Positions 25,644 to 36,553 of a stretch of DNA of 64,000 nt are shown here, piece by piece. Source of the stretch: Toxoplasma gondii ME49 (Eukaryota; Apicomplexa; Conoidasida; Eucoccidiorida; Sarcocystidae); contig NC_031471.1 of the NCBI RefSeq assembly GCF_000006565.2, forward strand, positions 2,131,688 through 2,195,687. The letters run 5' to 3'. Position 1 is the stretch's first letter; every line of letters begins with the position of its first letter. The notes under the pieces were generated by a model that was not told the origin of the DNA, did not search any database, and saw nothing but the letters and a program-made list of their open reading frames with translations. The translations under genes and the position numbers were made by a program.

Positions 25644-26414
25644 ATGAAGCTCAATCTCGCAAATCCCCAGGCGGGGATGCAGAAGACCGTCGAGGTCGAC
25701 GACGAGAAGAAGTTGTTGCCATTTTTCGAAAAGCGAATGGGTGCTGAGGTTGCAGGTGACAGCATCGGTGATGAGTTCAAAGGCTACATCTTCCGCATTT
25801 CTGGCGGCAACGACAAACAAGGATTTCCCATGATGCAGGGCGTCTTGGTGAACCATCGTGTTCGCCTCCTGTTCCGCAAAGGGATGAAGTGCTACAGGCA
25901 GCGGAGGACCGGTGAGAAGAAGCGCAAGAGCGTGAGGGGTTCCATCGTTGGCCCTGATCTTGCTGTCCTGAACCTTGTTCTAGTCAAGAAGGGACCCGAG
26001 ACGATCCCAGGTCTGACCGATGCGGAGCGCCCTCGGCGATTGGGACCGAAGCGCGCAAACAACATTCGCAAGTTGTTCAACTTGTCCAAGGATCAAGATG
26101 TGAGGAAGTATGTCGTTCGTCGACAAATTGAGGGAAAGAAGAAGACAAAGGCACCCAAGATTCAGCGCCTGATTACGAAGACGCGCGTGCAGCGCAAGAG
26201 GGCGTACTTGGCTAAACAGCGCCGAAGTGTCATTAAGAGCCGTGAAGAGGCCAAGGCTTACAAGGATGTACTTTCTGCTTACAAGCATGAGCTCAGGAAG
26301 AAGCGTGCTGATGTTGTCGCAAAGAAGAAGGCACAGGCGGCTGCGGCCCCCAAGCCCGCTGAAGTGAAGGTCGTCAAGGCGAAGGCAGCTACAGCAAAGA
26401 AGGGCGGCAAGTAA
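25644..26414 (+). CDS. RPS6: 40S ribosomal protein S6 (eS6)
   Basis: This encodes a 256-residue eS6, an essential small-subunit protein near the 40S foot and mRNA channel side. The start at 25644 ([14 protein letters not shown]) coincides with the universally conserved eS6 N-terminus, so the open frame upstream is disregarded. Conserved blocks in order are: [85 protein letters not shown] and [20 protein letters not shown]. Length agrees with the family (about 249 residues in animals). The C-terminal tail is lysine/alanine rich ([19 protein letters not shown]) and lacks the RRRLSSLRAS-type phosphoserine cluster of animals and plants. The coding sequence shown is uninterrupted. It lies on the same strand as VPS13. 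Confidence 0.97.
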   Translation: MKLNLANPQAGMQKTVEVDDEKKLLPFFEKRMGAEVAGDSIGDEFKGYIFRISGGNDKQGFPMMQGVLVNHRVRLLFRKGMKCYRQRRTGEKKRKSVRGSIVGPDLAVLNLVLVKKGPETIPGLTDAERPRRLGPKRANNIRKLFNLSKDQDVRKYVVRRQIEGKKKTKAPKIQRLITKTRVQRKRAYLAKQRRSVIKSREEAKAYKDVLSAYKHELRKKRADVVAKKKAQAAAAPKPAEVKVVKAKAATAKKGGK

Positions 26415-29400
26415 AGCCGGGGGAGTTATCCCTTCGGGGATTATTGTAGTGCTCCACCACACAGATGCGTGTATTCCTGCTTCCTGAAAGTGTTGCTGCG
26501 GATCTCGCTCCTGACGGGGGAGTAAGGAGCGACTGTGTGCCGATCGGATACCTGATGTAGCTGGAACCGGTATCTTCGATATCTGTTGCTTACTTGCCGT
26601 CCCCTCGACTGTCTGCGTGTCTGCTACCAGACTCTTCCCTAGTTCCGCCCACGCATAACTGTGTGGACAGCATAGCGTATGTTCACCCTACTGCGGCATT
26701 CGCGGAGCGCGCTGTGAAAGGGCGGTCGTTGTACACGTGAAGCCATAGAAAGCCTAGTCTACGCGCTTGGCGCTGTATTACCTCGCTCGTTGATTAGTAG
26801 GCGAGTCAGTAGGAGCCTGCAAATGCTGTTCATGAATTAGTGGCATCCATATCAGACTATAGAGTGGAAGGACGCGGTACAGAAGACACTCTCAGTTCCA
26901 TCAATACGATGCATGAAGATGGAGTAACATCTTCATTTTCTACACATTCATTTACTGTAAAAGAGGTTTCAAGCCACTGGCCTGTAATCCCAGTCACAAA
27001 TTCAAACGAAGGTGCCGCTGCGTAATTCACAATAGGAACGAACGCCAGAGACCGTTTGACATCGCTGTCCATGATAGAAATTACGGGATTCCCGTTAACA
27101 TCGATGAGTTATAGGGACTAACGCTACAGTGTGCACGGTGTAGCACGTCGCATGCTTACCTGGCAGTTGGACGGTGCGTTTAAGTGCACTGCAGCAGATC
27201 CAACGGCCTTGTGCCTTTTAGGTCGCTTGGTTAAGGTAGGGAACGCACGTTGGACATCGCTCCTGGATGCCGGTGGGAGGGGGAAGTATACGCCCGCGTA
27301 TCCACTTTTAGGGTGACGTTGCCGCACTTTAGTTTGTGCTTTTTTTATGCTGAACAACTGGACCGCCAACCGTGGCATGCGTTCGGTGCAGCCTAGAGCT
27401 TCGAGGCGGTGTTACACATGGCGTTGTGACTGCTTAAAACATACGACAGGACCGTTTTCAAAATTGTTTTTCCGGGCTGATGTGTCGTTCACGTGGCTGC
27501 GCCTAATGCTCTTTTATTAGGTAGCGGAAGCAGTTTCGCCGTATGCAGCCGACATCACAGATGTGAGACCAGCCCATTGACAACTCTAATGCATCATCCA
27601 ATTTGCAGCTAGGGGGGATGACGGGGAGGCAAGGCTGGAATTTCGCCGGTAACCCCAACAGCAAAATACGGCAATCCGTTGTCTGAACGGCCTAGCTCTA
27701 AAGAACACGTCTACCCTGCTCTAGAAGATCTCTGCGACCATGTCACAATGTCTATCGGTACCCTTTTTTGCTGAGGAATAGACACTACGGGCTGGACTAC
27801 TGAGACAGATCTCTAATGTCCCTGTTCAACAGATTCGAGTAACGCAAAATGGAAATTTAGAGCCTTGCATGCCACTATTCGCTTTCTTAACGCTGTGTAG
27901 TCATGCCAGGCGTTCACTCCCTAATACACGGAACAGTAAATTAAGAGCAGATAGTGTGAGGAAAAGAGCATCGCTTGTACATCAGCACTAGATACTGCTG
28001 ATACCACTGTCGAGGTTAGCAAACAATAAATTCCCTGGTCAAAAATCCCATTTGGTCGAGTAGTTTGAGAACAACTGAACCAGCGGAGTCACGGTCCGAG
28101 CTTCACATGTCAAAAAAAGTCGTCCGCTGCTATCTTCACATCACTGAGTGGAACAAGTACTAGCTTGTGGGCAGAGGCATCTCCTTCGCTGTCGAGAGCG
28201 GAACTTCCATGCACTGAGTTTCAAGCGGTTAAAACTGCTCATACCAGCAGGTGACGCGTTATTCTGGTAGTCTCACTCCGAGCCGAAGCGTTTGCGATGT
28301 GCCGCCTGAACAGCGACGGTGTCCAATTGATAGGCACTCCACCGTCTACTGTCATTAGTATTTTGGCATTTGGAAAGGTGATGCGGGGCCACGGACAACA
28401 GCTACCACTACTACTAATTATTGATTTTGTGCCGGACACCCGCGAGTTTCATACGGATTGCAGACGATTGTTGGTGCGTGCTTCCGATGAGGGTCGCTCG
28501 TTCGATAGCACATCAAAACCCAGTCACCGTTCTCCAGTCACACCCCTCTCCTGTGACTCGACTTTCTCAGCACGCAGAGGGTGAAGCTGAAACCTGCGAG
28601 CTGGAAGCAAGCCGCTCGCCATGGCAGGATGGTCGTAAAGGAACTGGGTTATACACAGCTGTGCTTCTTGAAACGTTTCCTTGTTGGTTTATTGCGTACA
28701 GCGTTTTCGTAGCCAATCCAGCCAGTTGTCGGATTGTATCCTGTAGAGCCCGAGTTTGCAGTAAAAACAGCAGCTGTGCTTTCCGTACGCCAGTGTTGCC
28801 GTTTCCCGCCTGGGTCCAACGACTCGTAGCCGGCGGCCATTGCGCAGCTAAACAAGGCTAACAACTACAGTTGTGTGTCGTTATGCAGCAGCCTAATCAT
28901 CGTTCGGCATATTACTCAACCAGAGAGTTTCTTTGAACAGAAAAGAAGGTGACTCCGTACACATGGTAAGGCCCGTCCCGAAAACTGAAAGCCGCGATGA
29001 TTGTGTCTACAACTTCATTATGCTTTTCTAAAACGCAGTTTGTTCGAGATTATTCACAGAGGAGGCATATATTAATAAACATGTAGGTGCAGTAGCGGAA
29101 CAAAAGCTGTGACGGACTCTTCTTGACGTGCATGCCATTTTTTCGTTAAACTGCTTCGTTCATACCGAGTTCCGGCCGTGGCACCAGCGATGTTGTTCTG
29201 TGTCCGTCCACTCTGCACTGTTTGCTCGCTTTCGGTTGTGTGTGACGTGTCTGCGCAGCCTTGCTCGGCCAGTATTAGGTACTCGTTACACCAGTGAACC
29301 GGCATAAGAAAACGTCTATGGCGCTCCGGGTCGCGCTGATATCGGCATCCGTCCCTCGGTTCACCGAGAGAATCCCGACCGATGTGGTGACGGCAATAGC

Positions 29401-32400
29401 CTGCAGTAACAACTGGAGATGGGGGATCGTTATAGTCGAAAGGCTCTCTGGGGCTATACCTCCAGAGTCATTGTGCCGATGGCGTTGGCGGCGCAAGCAC
29501 GCGATGTTCGGGAACGAGAAATTGCCGTAGTCCAACTAGGGCCGCTCTAGAGCGATAAGTTGGTAACCGTGTTGCCTCCAGAGTTCCAGACGGACTCAAA
29601 CAGGTAATGTCAACAGTGTGTGGTGCCACTTCCGTCAAGCAGGTCAATATCTGGGGGTGGTGACAGAGTGTATTTCTTTCCGGAGCCGTCTACTTTATAA
29701 CAGTGTGGCCGCAGCGGCATAGACTTCCCTATTTCGAAGGTCAGTTAACGAAGCCCTCAAGTTCCTCTAGAGGATCTATTACCTGTAATTTGCTTAGTCA
29801 AGTAGTGAACAACTTTTCGACGAATTACCACCATGGCGATGCAACCGGCGTAGCCATGTTTCATCAAAGCTGTTCTACTCTGATGCCACACCTCGAAGTC
29901 AGTCCATGGCTAGCTGTAACCCACTACTAAAGCTTTACCCAGTCGGTTCTTGACCGTAGGCAACAGTTTTGCCTTAACGTATCGGGCTTCGTGACAGGGC
30001 CGCTGACAGTGATAACTAGAAGCGCGCACAAGTAAAGAGTACAAGAGACTATCGATTTCGACCACAGAGTGGCACACTGAGGCTAGTTGTCTAGGCTGCC
30101 TGGATGCTGCCGCTTGCGTCCATAGTTCCCGTTTCATGGGAATGTAGTGCACCAGCGAGCAAATTAAAGCACTCAGCAACCTGCACACTTTTCTATGCCA
30201 GCTTATCGACTGTGACACGAGGCGAGTGGCTCCTGCGGAGAGTGCCCGGAGTCTTGCAATCAGCCGGCCGGGCACGTGCAGCTTCCTTTCTGCTATACGG
30301 CGCTAACCTACCTAGCGAGCAACATTTGCTCAACCCTTTGATCTTTTTGAGCGCCTACGCAGCCCTCCGGGCTACCTTGCGTAAGGCGGAAAAAATAAGC
30401 GCATGTTTAAACGGTTTCATACCCTCTGTAAGCCTGCCCACGGCGTGGGTCCGTTTGTTATAACTGTATGCCGTCTGCAGTAGTAGTGGCACTGTCGGGC
30501 CTGCAGCACTAGATGTTGTACTGGTTGGAAGGCGTGTCACCGTCGACAGAATATCAGGAACGTCCTGTGTTGTTGGTCGATATTTGTGGTGCTTTCTCAT
30601 TCGCCTATCTCTGCAGGTCTGGTCAATACGGTGTCCGCTCCCCCAGTTGCCCCAAAACATCATCAGGTCAGTGTCAACCGGCTCTAAGCGACCCCCTGCG
30701 AAACGGCTGCAGTGAGTACAGTGCCGCGCTCGCAGAGATCGTCCAAATAACAAAAACATGAGCTCCTACATCTTGTTAGCCAAAACACAGCAAACTGTAT
30801 CAGCACCACCCTTGAGTGTCATCCCGGAAACTTTAACACGAGTAAGTTCTGTGTAAACAGCGGTATTCCTACAAATCCTGCCATGTGCGCCTCACAGCAG
30901 ATAGCATCTTCTCCACTCTCCGCTGTGTCACGAAAACGCCTTTATTGAAACAGTTCGAACTACCCAGCGATATCCTGCGGTCGATCGCTGTACGCCGCAC
31001 GCTAGAGAATAGTGAAGCCTGGACACAGCACCTAACTGCTTTTCTTACAGATGTAACCTACGAAGCGACGCAAGTTGAGGCTCAGAAGAGAAACCTATAG
31101 CGTCGCTGTCTGTGAGTATGCTGTGGTACTGGCGTCACTTCGCAGTCAGCCATGTGTCAAAAATCGAGTACGAAGTTAGTTCGTGCGTGCGAACGCGCGT
31201 TCGTGAGACGTAACGAGCCACGCACCCACCAGATCCTGGCTACCTACCTGACTCTACGCGTCTCTCTCCCCGGAGGTGACTCGCGCGGCTGCCGATAGAG
31301 AGGGTAGGTGGTCTGGTGGTTCATGTTTTAGAAACATCACTTTAGTACTATTGGAGCAGATATTCTACTAAAGGAATCCCAGCGAAGGTGTCTGCGAGTC
31401 GTCAACAGCATCCATTGGTCTCTCGGCGCTTTTCATTGCAAAAAGTCAATCGACTTCGGATCTGAAGCTGCGATCCACGCCAACTACTGGGACAACCGCT
31501 GCGGTAGGTTTTGTTCGTCCATGATACACCGAAATAGGGTATAGATGACGCTATTATTTGTGACTGGGAATCATGTACTTACCGCACTGTTCCGTGTGAC
31601 TGCCGTATTTGTGGTCGAGGACCAACATCGATTCATGATAGGTACATTGGTAGAAAATAATATAAATCTGGGTCAGGCTGCCTGGTTGTTGTGATACGCA
31701 GCAAACAAACGACCCTGGATACGATGGATACTGAGAAGACGACGAAGAAAGGCGGTCAGTCCCGCAGGTAAAAGCATGATGTGACTGTTCAGTCCTTGAT
31801 GAATTAAATGAGCTGTACAAGGAAATCAGCTTCACCGGTACTCATGGCACCTGTGTTCGCTTTGCGAGTCAGTATATGTTTTGTCTTACGCCTTTCTCGT
31901 TCAGGTCTGGCAAAGGGACACAAGCGAGTAAAAGTAGTGCTCGAACAGAGCAGCACCAAGAGCCGACAACAGCTGGTCCATCGAAGCGCTCGTCGCATAA
32001 GAAGCAAAGCGATCAGTCCAGTGTACCGCCGGGTACTTAATGAGTTAATGTGCATTCCGTGTGGGGGAAGCCTACGTCAACTGGCTTCTCTGATGTATTC
32101 TGACTTAGATAAAAATGTAAAGTGAAGCTTCGAAATATAACAGCTGGTACTGCCAGCTTATCAGAGGCTGTCAAAAAGGCGTGGCGAGCTGCAAGTGTCT
32201 CTCCAAAAGACAACACCTGATGGACCCGCAGACGTAGTGAAGATCCCCGCAGGCGACAAACGCTGCCTTGGAGGGACTTTTCCAAAAACGAGTGCATCTG
32301 TGCACAAAGTACCGGTCCAACTCTAGTCGATGCCTTTAAATGATGTGGTGTAATACTGTCAAGCTTTTGACGCCCTGCTACATAGTGCGACGTGGCTGAC

Positions 32401-34649
32401 ATACAACACACATGAAGAGTAACGACCAACAGGCAACAAGAACAAATCACGTAGCATATGCCCCTAAGTTATAGGAAAGTGTAAAACTGTTTGCTGTTTA
32501 GTGAACTCTGTCCACCAGTTCTTCTTTCCATTTCTATGTGAGATCGAAACACGACTCTGTTCGTCGGTACAGAATAAATCCTGCATTAGTCTTTCGTATG
32601 GTTCAGATATCTGGCTGTGTCTGCACTTGGCAGCGAAAAACATTAGCTATCTCGTACAGCGTATCCGTGCTAGCTGCTGTCATGAACAGTTGTTGCGGCG
32701 TTAAACGCCAACCTGCTCCTACAGCATCATGTCTTTCCCAGCGTAATGCAGAAACGAGTCAGCTTACGCCTAATTTTCTGCTCGGTTGTTTAGCCCTAGC
32801 GACTACGAAAAATGGATCTGACTCCCTCCACATCAGGCGCGAAGTCACAGTCGCTGTATGCCTTCCATGTGGTTCGAGCAAGATGATAAAGCAGTCATCA
32901 TTCCTGCATGTAGCGACAACGGATGTTTTGACTTGCAACTAAAATGTCGTTGAAAGCAAATGGGTCAGGGCTCCGTTGCAGCAAACTGAAAAACGGCACA
33001 AAATGGATAACACCAAACAGGATTTTGCGGGAAGCTGCGTGCTACCATACCAGTAAAAGGAACGACTCACGGTTCCGCAGTTTGAACCGGAGGCTCGCAG
33101 GCCCGAATACGTGGCGTTGATGCTTGCCTGCGTCGCTCGCCATTGATAAAAAAGGAGAGGCGCAGAGCTGGACACACCACCATAACTGCGAGGTGTGTCG
33201 GGCCGCTTGCACCGTTTGAGAGGTCTTGCGATCTGTCGACCTCTCCTCCTGCAGTTTGTTCCTTAAAGGATTGCGTCGGGAATGGCAACAGTTAAATTAG
33301 ATCGTCTCCTACAGCTGAGAAGTATGTCTAGAAGATAGGGCCACGTTGTTAATCCTCTGCACTGACTGCTGGAAGGGAATGTACAAGCGAGGTTTCGCGT
33401 GAAAATGGAAGCAGATGCGGTATAGGATATGTTCTGTCGCGTCAGCGCGTAGTTCAGGCTGCAGCTTGACAACTGATAGACTGTGACGGTTGGCACTCGC
33501 CTCATAACTGTAACCGCATGCACAACTGACGAACGTGGTCCTCAGCGAGGAAACGGATGAGCGGCACATGACAACGACTGCGGCCCGGTAATCATTGTCC
33601 CAGAAAACTGCCGTCGAAATCAGAAATAGAAACACGAATGGAGCACGATAGGGCTACAGCTTTTTGAACACAAACAGTAGTGACAACAGATGTTTTGGAA
33701 CGTACGACTCTTCAACTAAACACGAAAGGCATCAATAACTTCTGGTACCGGCGCGTTTGAGACCAGAGAACGGCGATAGTCCAGAGAGTGGTACCCTCGA
33801 TATAGGCAACGTTTTTCCATTAGTTTTACCGGTCAGTGTCAGCAGGACGGCATAAGGGTCGCATCTGAGAAAGCGTTAACTGTCAATCGCGTCGCTTGTG
33901 TCGTCCCCGATCACCTACTGCCTCGACTTATCATGACCGGCCAACTGAGGGGAGCAACAAAAAAGCGCTTCACCTGGCAAAGCAGAATTCGTCATTCTTC
34001 ATAAGTGCACCACCACATTAAAAAAACACCGCAATATACCGTACAGGTTACCCAGTTCGTCCCTCGCTACCCCACTCTGAAAACTGGCAAGGCGGCAGCC
34101 TCATCCTACCGTCAGAACGAGTTGTCGCTCGCTACTGTCGGGTTCAGACTGATTCATTGTTTGATTCGGTTCATCGAGATGTACACAACTTCTCACTGAA
34201 GCGTCAGCATTGTTTACACTGTTGACAACGGAGGACCAACGCTCTGCTCGTTACCGGGAAGCTGGCTCTGTCTGGCAAGCACCTCGTCGCGATTGCGAGG
34301 CCAGCAACTCAACAGCCCCAAACGTGCTTGTTTCTACAACTGCCTTTGCTGGCTATGTGGAATTATCCGTCCACGCTTCGCTACTACTCCGATTGCTCAG
34401 TGTGCGTGACATTGTGCTATCGTGGCGGCCGGCTCTGATCATGCACGCATTGCCGCCGACACTGCTCGTAGTCGAAAAACGAAACTCGGGGTTAAATTTG
34501 GCAACAGGTACACGCCATAGCGAACATGGATGATCAATCATTTCTCACCCATTTACAATTAAGCTTACGTCGACTGTTCCGATAGACGATTGTAAGATCT
34601 AAATACATTCAATTATACTGTTTGTTTTCTGCGGCTCTACCATCGTACG
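26415..34649. other. 8.2-kb spacer, no gene recognised
   Basis: The region has lower GC than the flanking coding exons. It contains only short, mutually overlapping open frames on both strands (longest about 146 codons, at 28421-28861 +), none with a recognisable motif. I see no tRNA or rRNA signature. Two local peculiarities are listed in the findings: an AT-richer island at 26821-27110 and a palindromic GC-rich element at 31170-31320. Part of the right end must be the OTU gene promoter. Confidence 0.5.
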
Positions 34650-34715
34650 ATGCATTCAACGAATCATCAAGCCCCCTGGTCTCAGACCAGGACCCTTGTC
34701 TCGAGCCCCTCTAAA

Positions 34716-36335
34716 ATGTCTGTTTCTGCCGTAGAGGGAACTCTTCCCTCGAACCTCTTTTCTGTCTCGCGGCAGCAGCTTGCTTCGTCGCCGGGTTCCG
34801 GCTATCAATACCGTGATTTACTACGCCCTGCAAAAAGGCTTCCGCTACCCCTCTCTCCGCTAGAGCAAACGGCTATGGTGCTCTCAAGTGGATGGCGTGC
34901 TCTGATACGCTGTTGTCAGCCGGTGCTCGCGACCCCTAACGTGAGTGCCTCTGACAAGCAAGAGCTTGCTCCCTCCTTCGTCGGCCGCGTCGACGAAGAG
35001 GAACTAAACTTGGAGTCAGAGACCAAAGTAAACTACCGCGTCCATGCTACACTGCAAGGAGACATCTGCTGGACACCGAGTACGGCGAGCGAGGAGTTCG
35101 ACCCGGAGTCCCACTCTTGCGCTGACGATGCAGTCATTGTTTCGTCATTTGGGATCCGAGTCGACGCCGCGGAACTGGATCTGGACCGAGACGCTGACAT
35201 CGTCTATGATTCTGCGTACGAAGCAGACAACGAAGAAGACGCGTGGTCAGAAACAGGGTCGGAAGAAGACGCGGACGAATCTCCTAGAAGTAGCGAGGTC
35301 TTGACTCAAGCTGACGAAGATGGCCAGAGTTTCGAAGGAGACCTTGCTACTACGAACTTCGTCGCGTCGACGCAGACAGGCGAAGACTTCTCTGGAGACG
35401 AATGGGAAATTCCTGAGGAGATTTCACCAGCAGAGGGGATGACGACGAGGACACCAACACCTCCAGGAGGATCACCGGGAGATTGCTGCGGAGATGGAAA
35501 TGAGGAAAAAATCTTCGGTCGATTCGCAGCCCTCCACGAGAAGGAGCAACCCGTGTGTCAATCTCTGAGTCAACTGCCCAGAGACATGCAGGCGCCTCCT
35601 TTGGAGCAGTCGGTTCAAGCGTCGAAGTTGTCGCAGCGGTCCTCCAGCCGACCTTCAGCCAAGCTACCACCGGAAATGTTGCCCTTCATCGCCCCTCATC
35701 CGCAATGGTGCCGTCGCTTCGCCTATGACTTCAAAACGCCAGCGAAGAGTCTGTCCATGGTGCCGCAACCCGAGCTGTCATTCTACGACGCGGTGGTTGT
35801 GGAGCGGCACCGGGTTGCTCCTGACGGAAATTGTCAATTCCGTTCCGTCAGCTACGCGTTGCTAGGCACAGAGGATGCCCATGCGGAAATCCGGCAAGAG
35901 GTGGCGCACTACCTGAGGGGCAACTTTAATCGGCTTAGCTGGCTGATAAACCCGGACACACTGGAGGAAGACGAGGGGAGAATGGCTCGACTCGACAAGA
36001 AATACAGAGTCAGAATTCCGTACAAAACCTACAAAGGTTATCCCTTGGCAGAAGACGAGCTCAAACTTAATTGGGTTATCAGGCTTGGAGACGCACGATA
36101 CAGGATCTGGGGTGACGAGTGCACTCTCGCTGTGATGGCGGAGATGTACAACATCCGGATCGTTGTTGAGCAACAAGAAGGCGACGGGCGTCGGGCAACC
36201 AAAATGGGTTCGCATGCAGTCCAGGTTATCATACCATACGATGTGGTTCCTGAGGCATGCATCCCGACGATTTTCCTGATCTACGACCTTCAGCGTCAAC
36301 ACTACGACGTGGTCGAAAAGGTCAAACCCAGGTGA
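34716..36335 (+). CDS. OTU-domain cysteine protease (predicted deubiquitinase)
   Basis: OTU proteases cleave ubiquitin from substrates or chains. The protein has 539 residues from the ATG at 34716. An in-frame ATG at 34650 would add 22, but the context at 34716 (ctaaaATGtc) fits the A-rich T. gondii start consensus better. The N-terminal ~340 residues are acidic, low-complexity and probably disordered (for example EADNEEDAWSETGSEEDAD near 35220-35270). The C-terminal ~190 residues form the OTU domain: VAPDGNCQFRSVSYALLG carries catalytic Cys373 (codon 35832) with Asp370; WGDECTLAVMAEMYNIRIVV is the conserved second block; and IFLIYDLQRQHYDVV carries the catalytic His529. An insert (residues about 425-460) containing a basic stretch, RLDKKYRVRIPYKTYKGY, separates the first two blocks. 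No signal peptide or membrane segment is visible. The gene appears intronless. Substrate and chain preference cannot be read from sequence. Confidence 0.92.
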   Translation: MSVSAVEGTLPSNLFSVSRQQLASSPGSGYQYRDLLRPAKRLPLPLSPLEQTAMVLSSGWRALIRCCQPVLATPNVSASDKQELAPSFVGRVDEEELNLESETKVNYRVHATLQGDICWTPSTASEEFDPESHSCADDAVIVSSFGIRVDAAELDLDRDADIVYDSAYEADNEEDAWSETGSEEDADESPRSSEVLTQADEDGQSFEGDLATTNFVASTQTGEDFSGDEWEIPEEISPAEGMTTRTPTPPGGSPGDCCGDGNEEKIFGRFAALHEKEQPVCQSLSQLPRDMQAPPLEQSVQASKLSQRSSSRPSAKLPPEMLPFIAPHPQWCRRFAYDFKTPAKSLSMVPQPELSFYDAVVVERHRVAPDGNCQFRSVSYALLGTEDAHAEIRQEVAHYLRGNFNRLSWLINPDTLEEDEGRMARLDKKYRVRIPYKTYKGYPLAEDELKLNWVIRLGDARYRIWGDECTLAVMAEMYNIRIVVEQQEGDGRRATKMGSHAVQVIIPYDVVPEACIPTIFLIYDLQRQHYDVVEKVKPR

Positions 36336-36553
36336 AAAACGTCACATGCCCTAGCTCAACAACCTCCTGCGTAATCCAAGCCGGACTGTTCGTCTCTCAC
36401 GTCCGACAAATAGCCAAGTACCGTCGTCAAGAACTGCCTCCTTCGTCGAATCAAGCCACCGACTGTCTTCCTCGTCCTCTCTTCAAGTTGCGACTTCTTT
36501 CCGGAATAACTACAAGCTGGGCGTGAATGTATGTGAGACGCATTTCGATTCCC

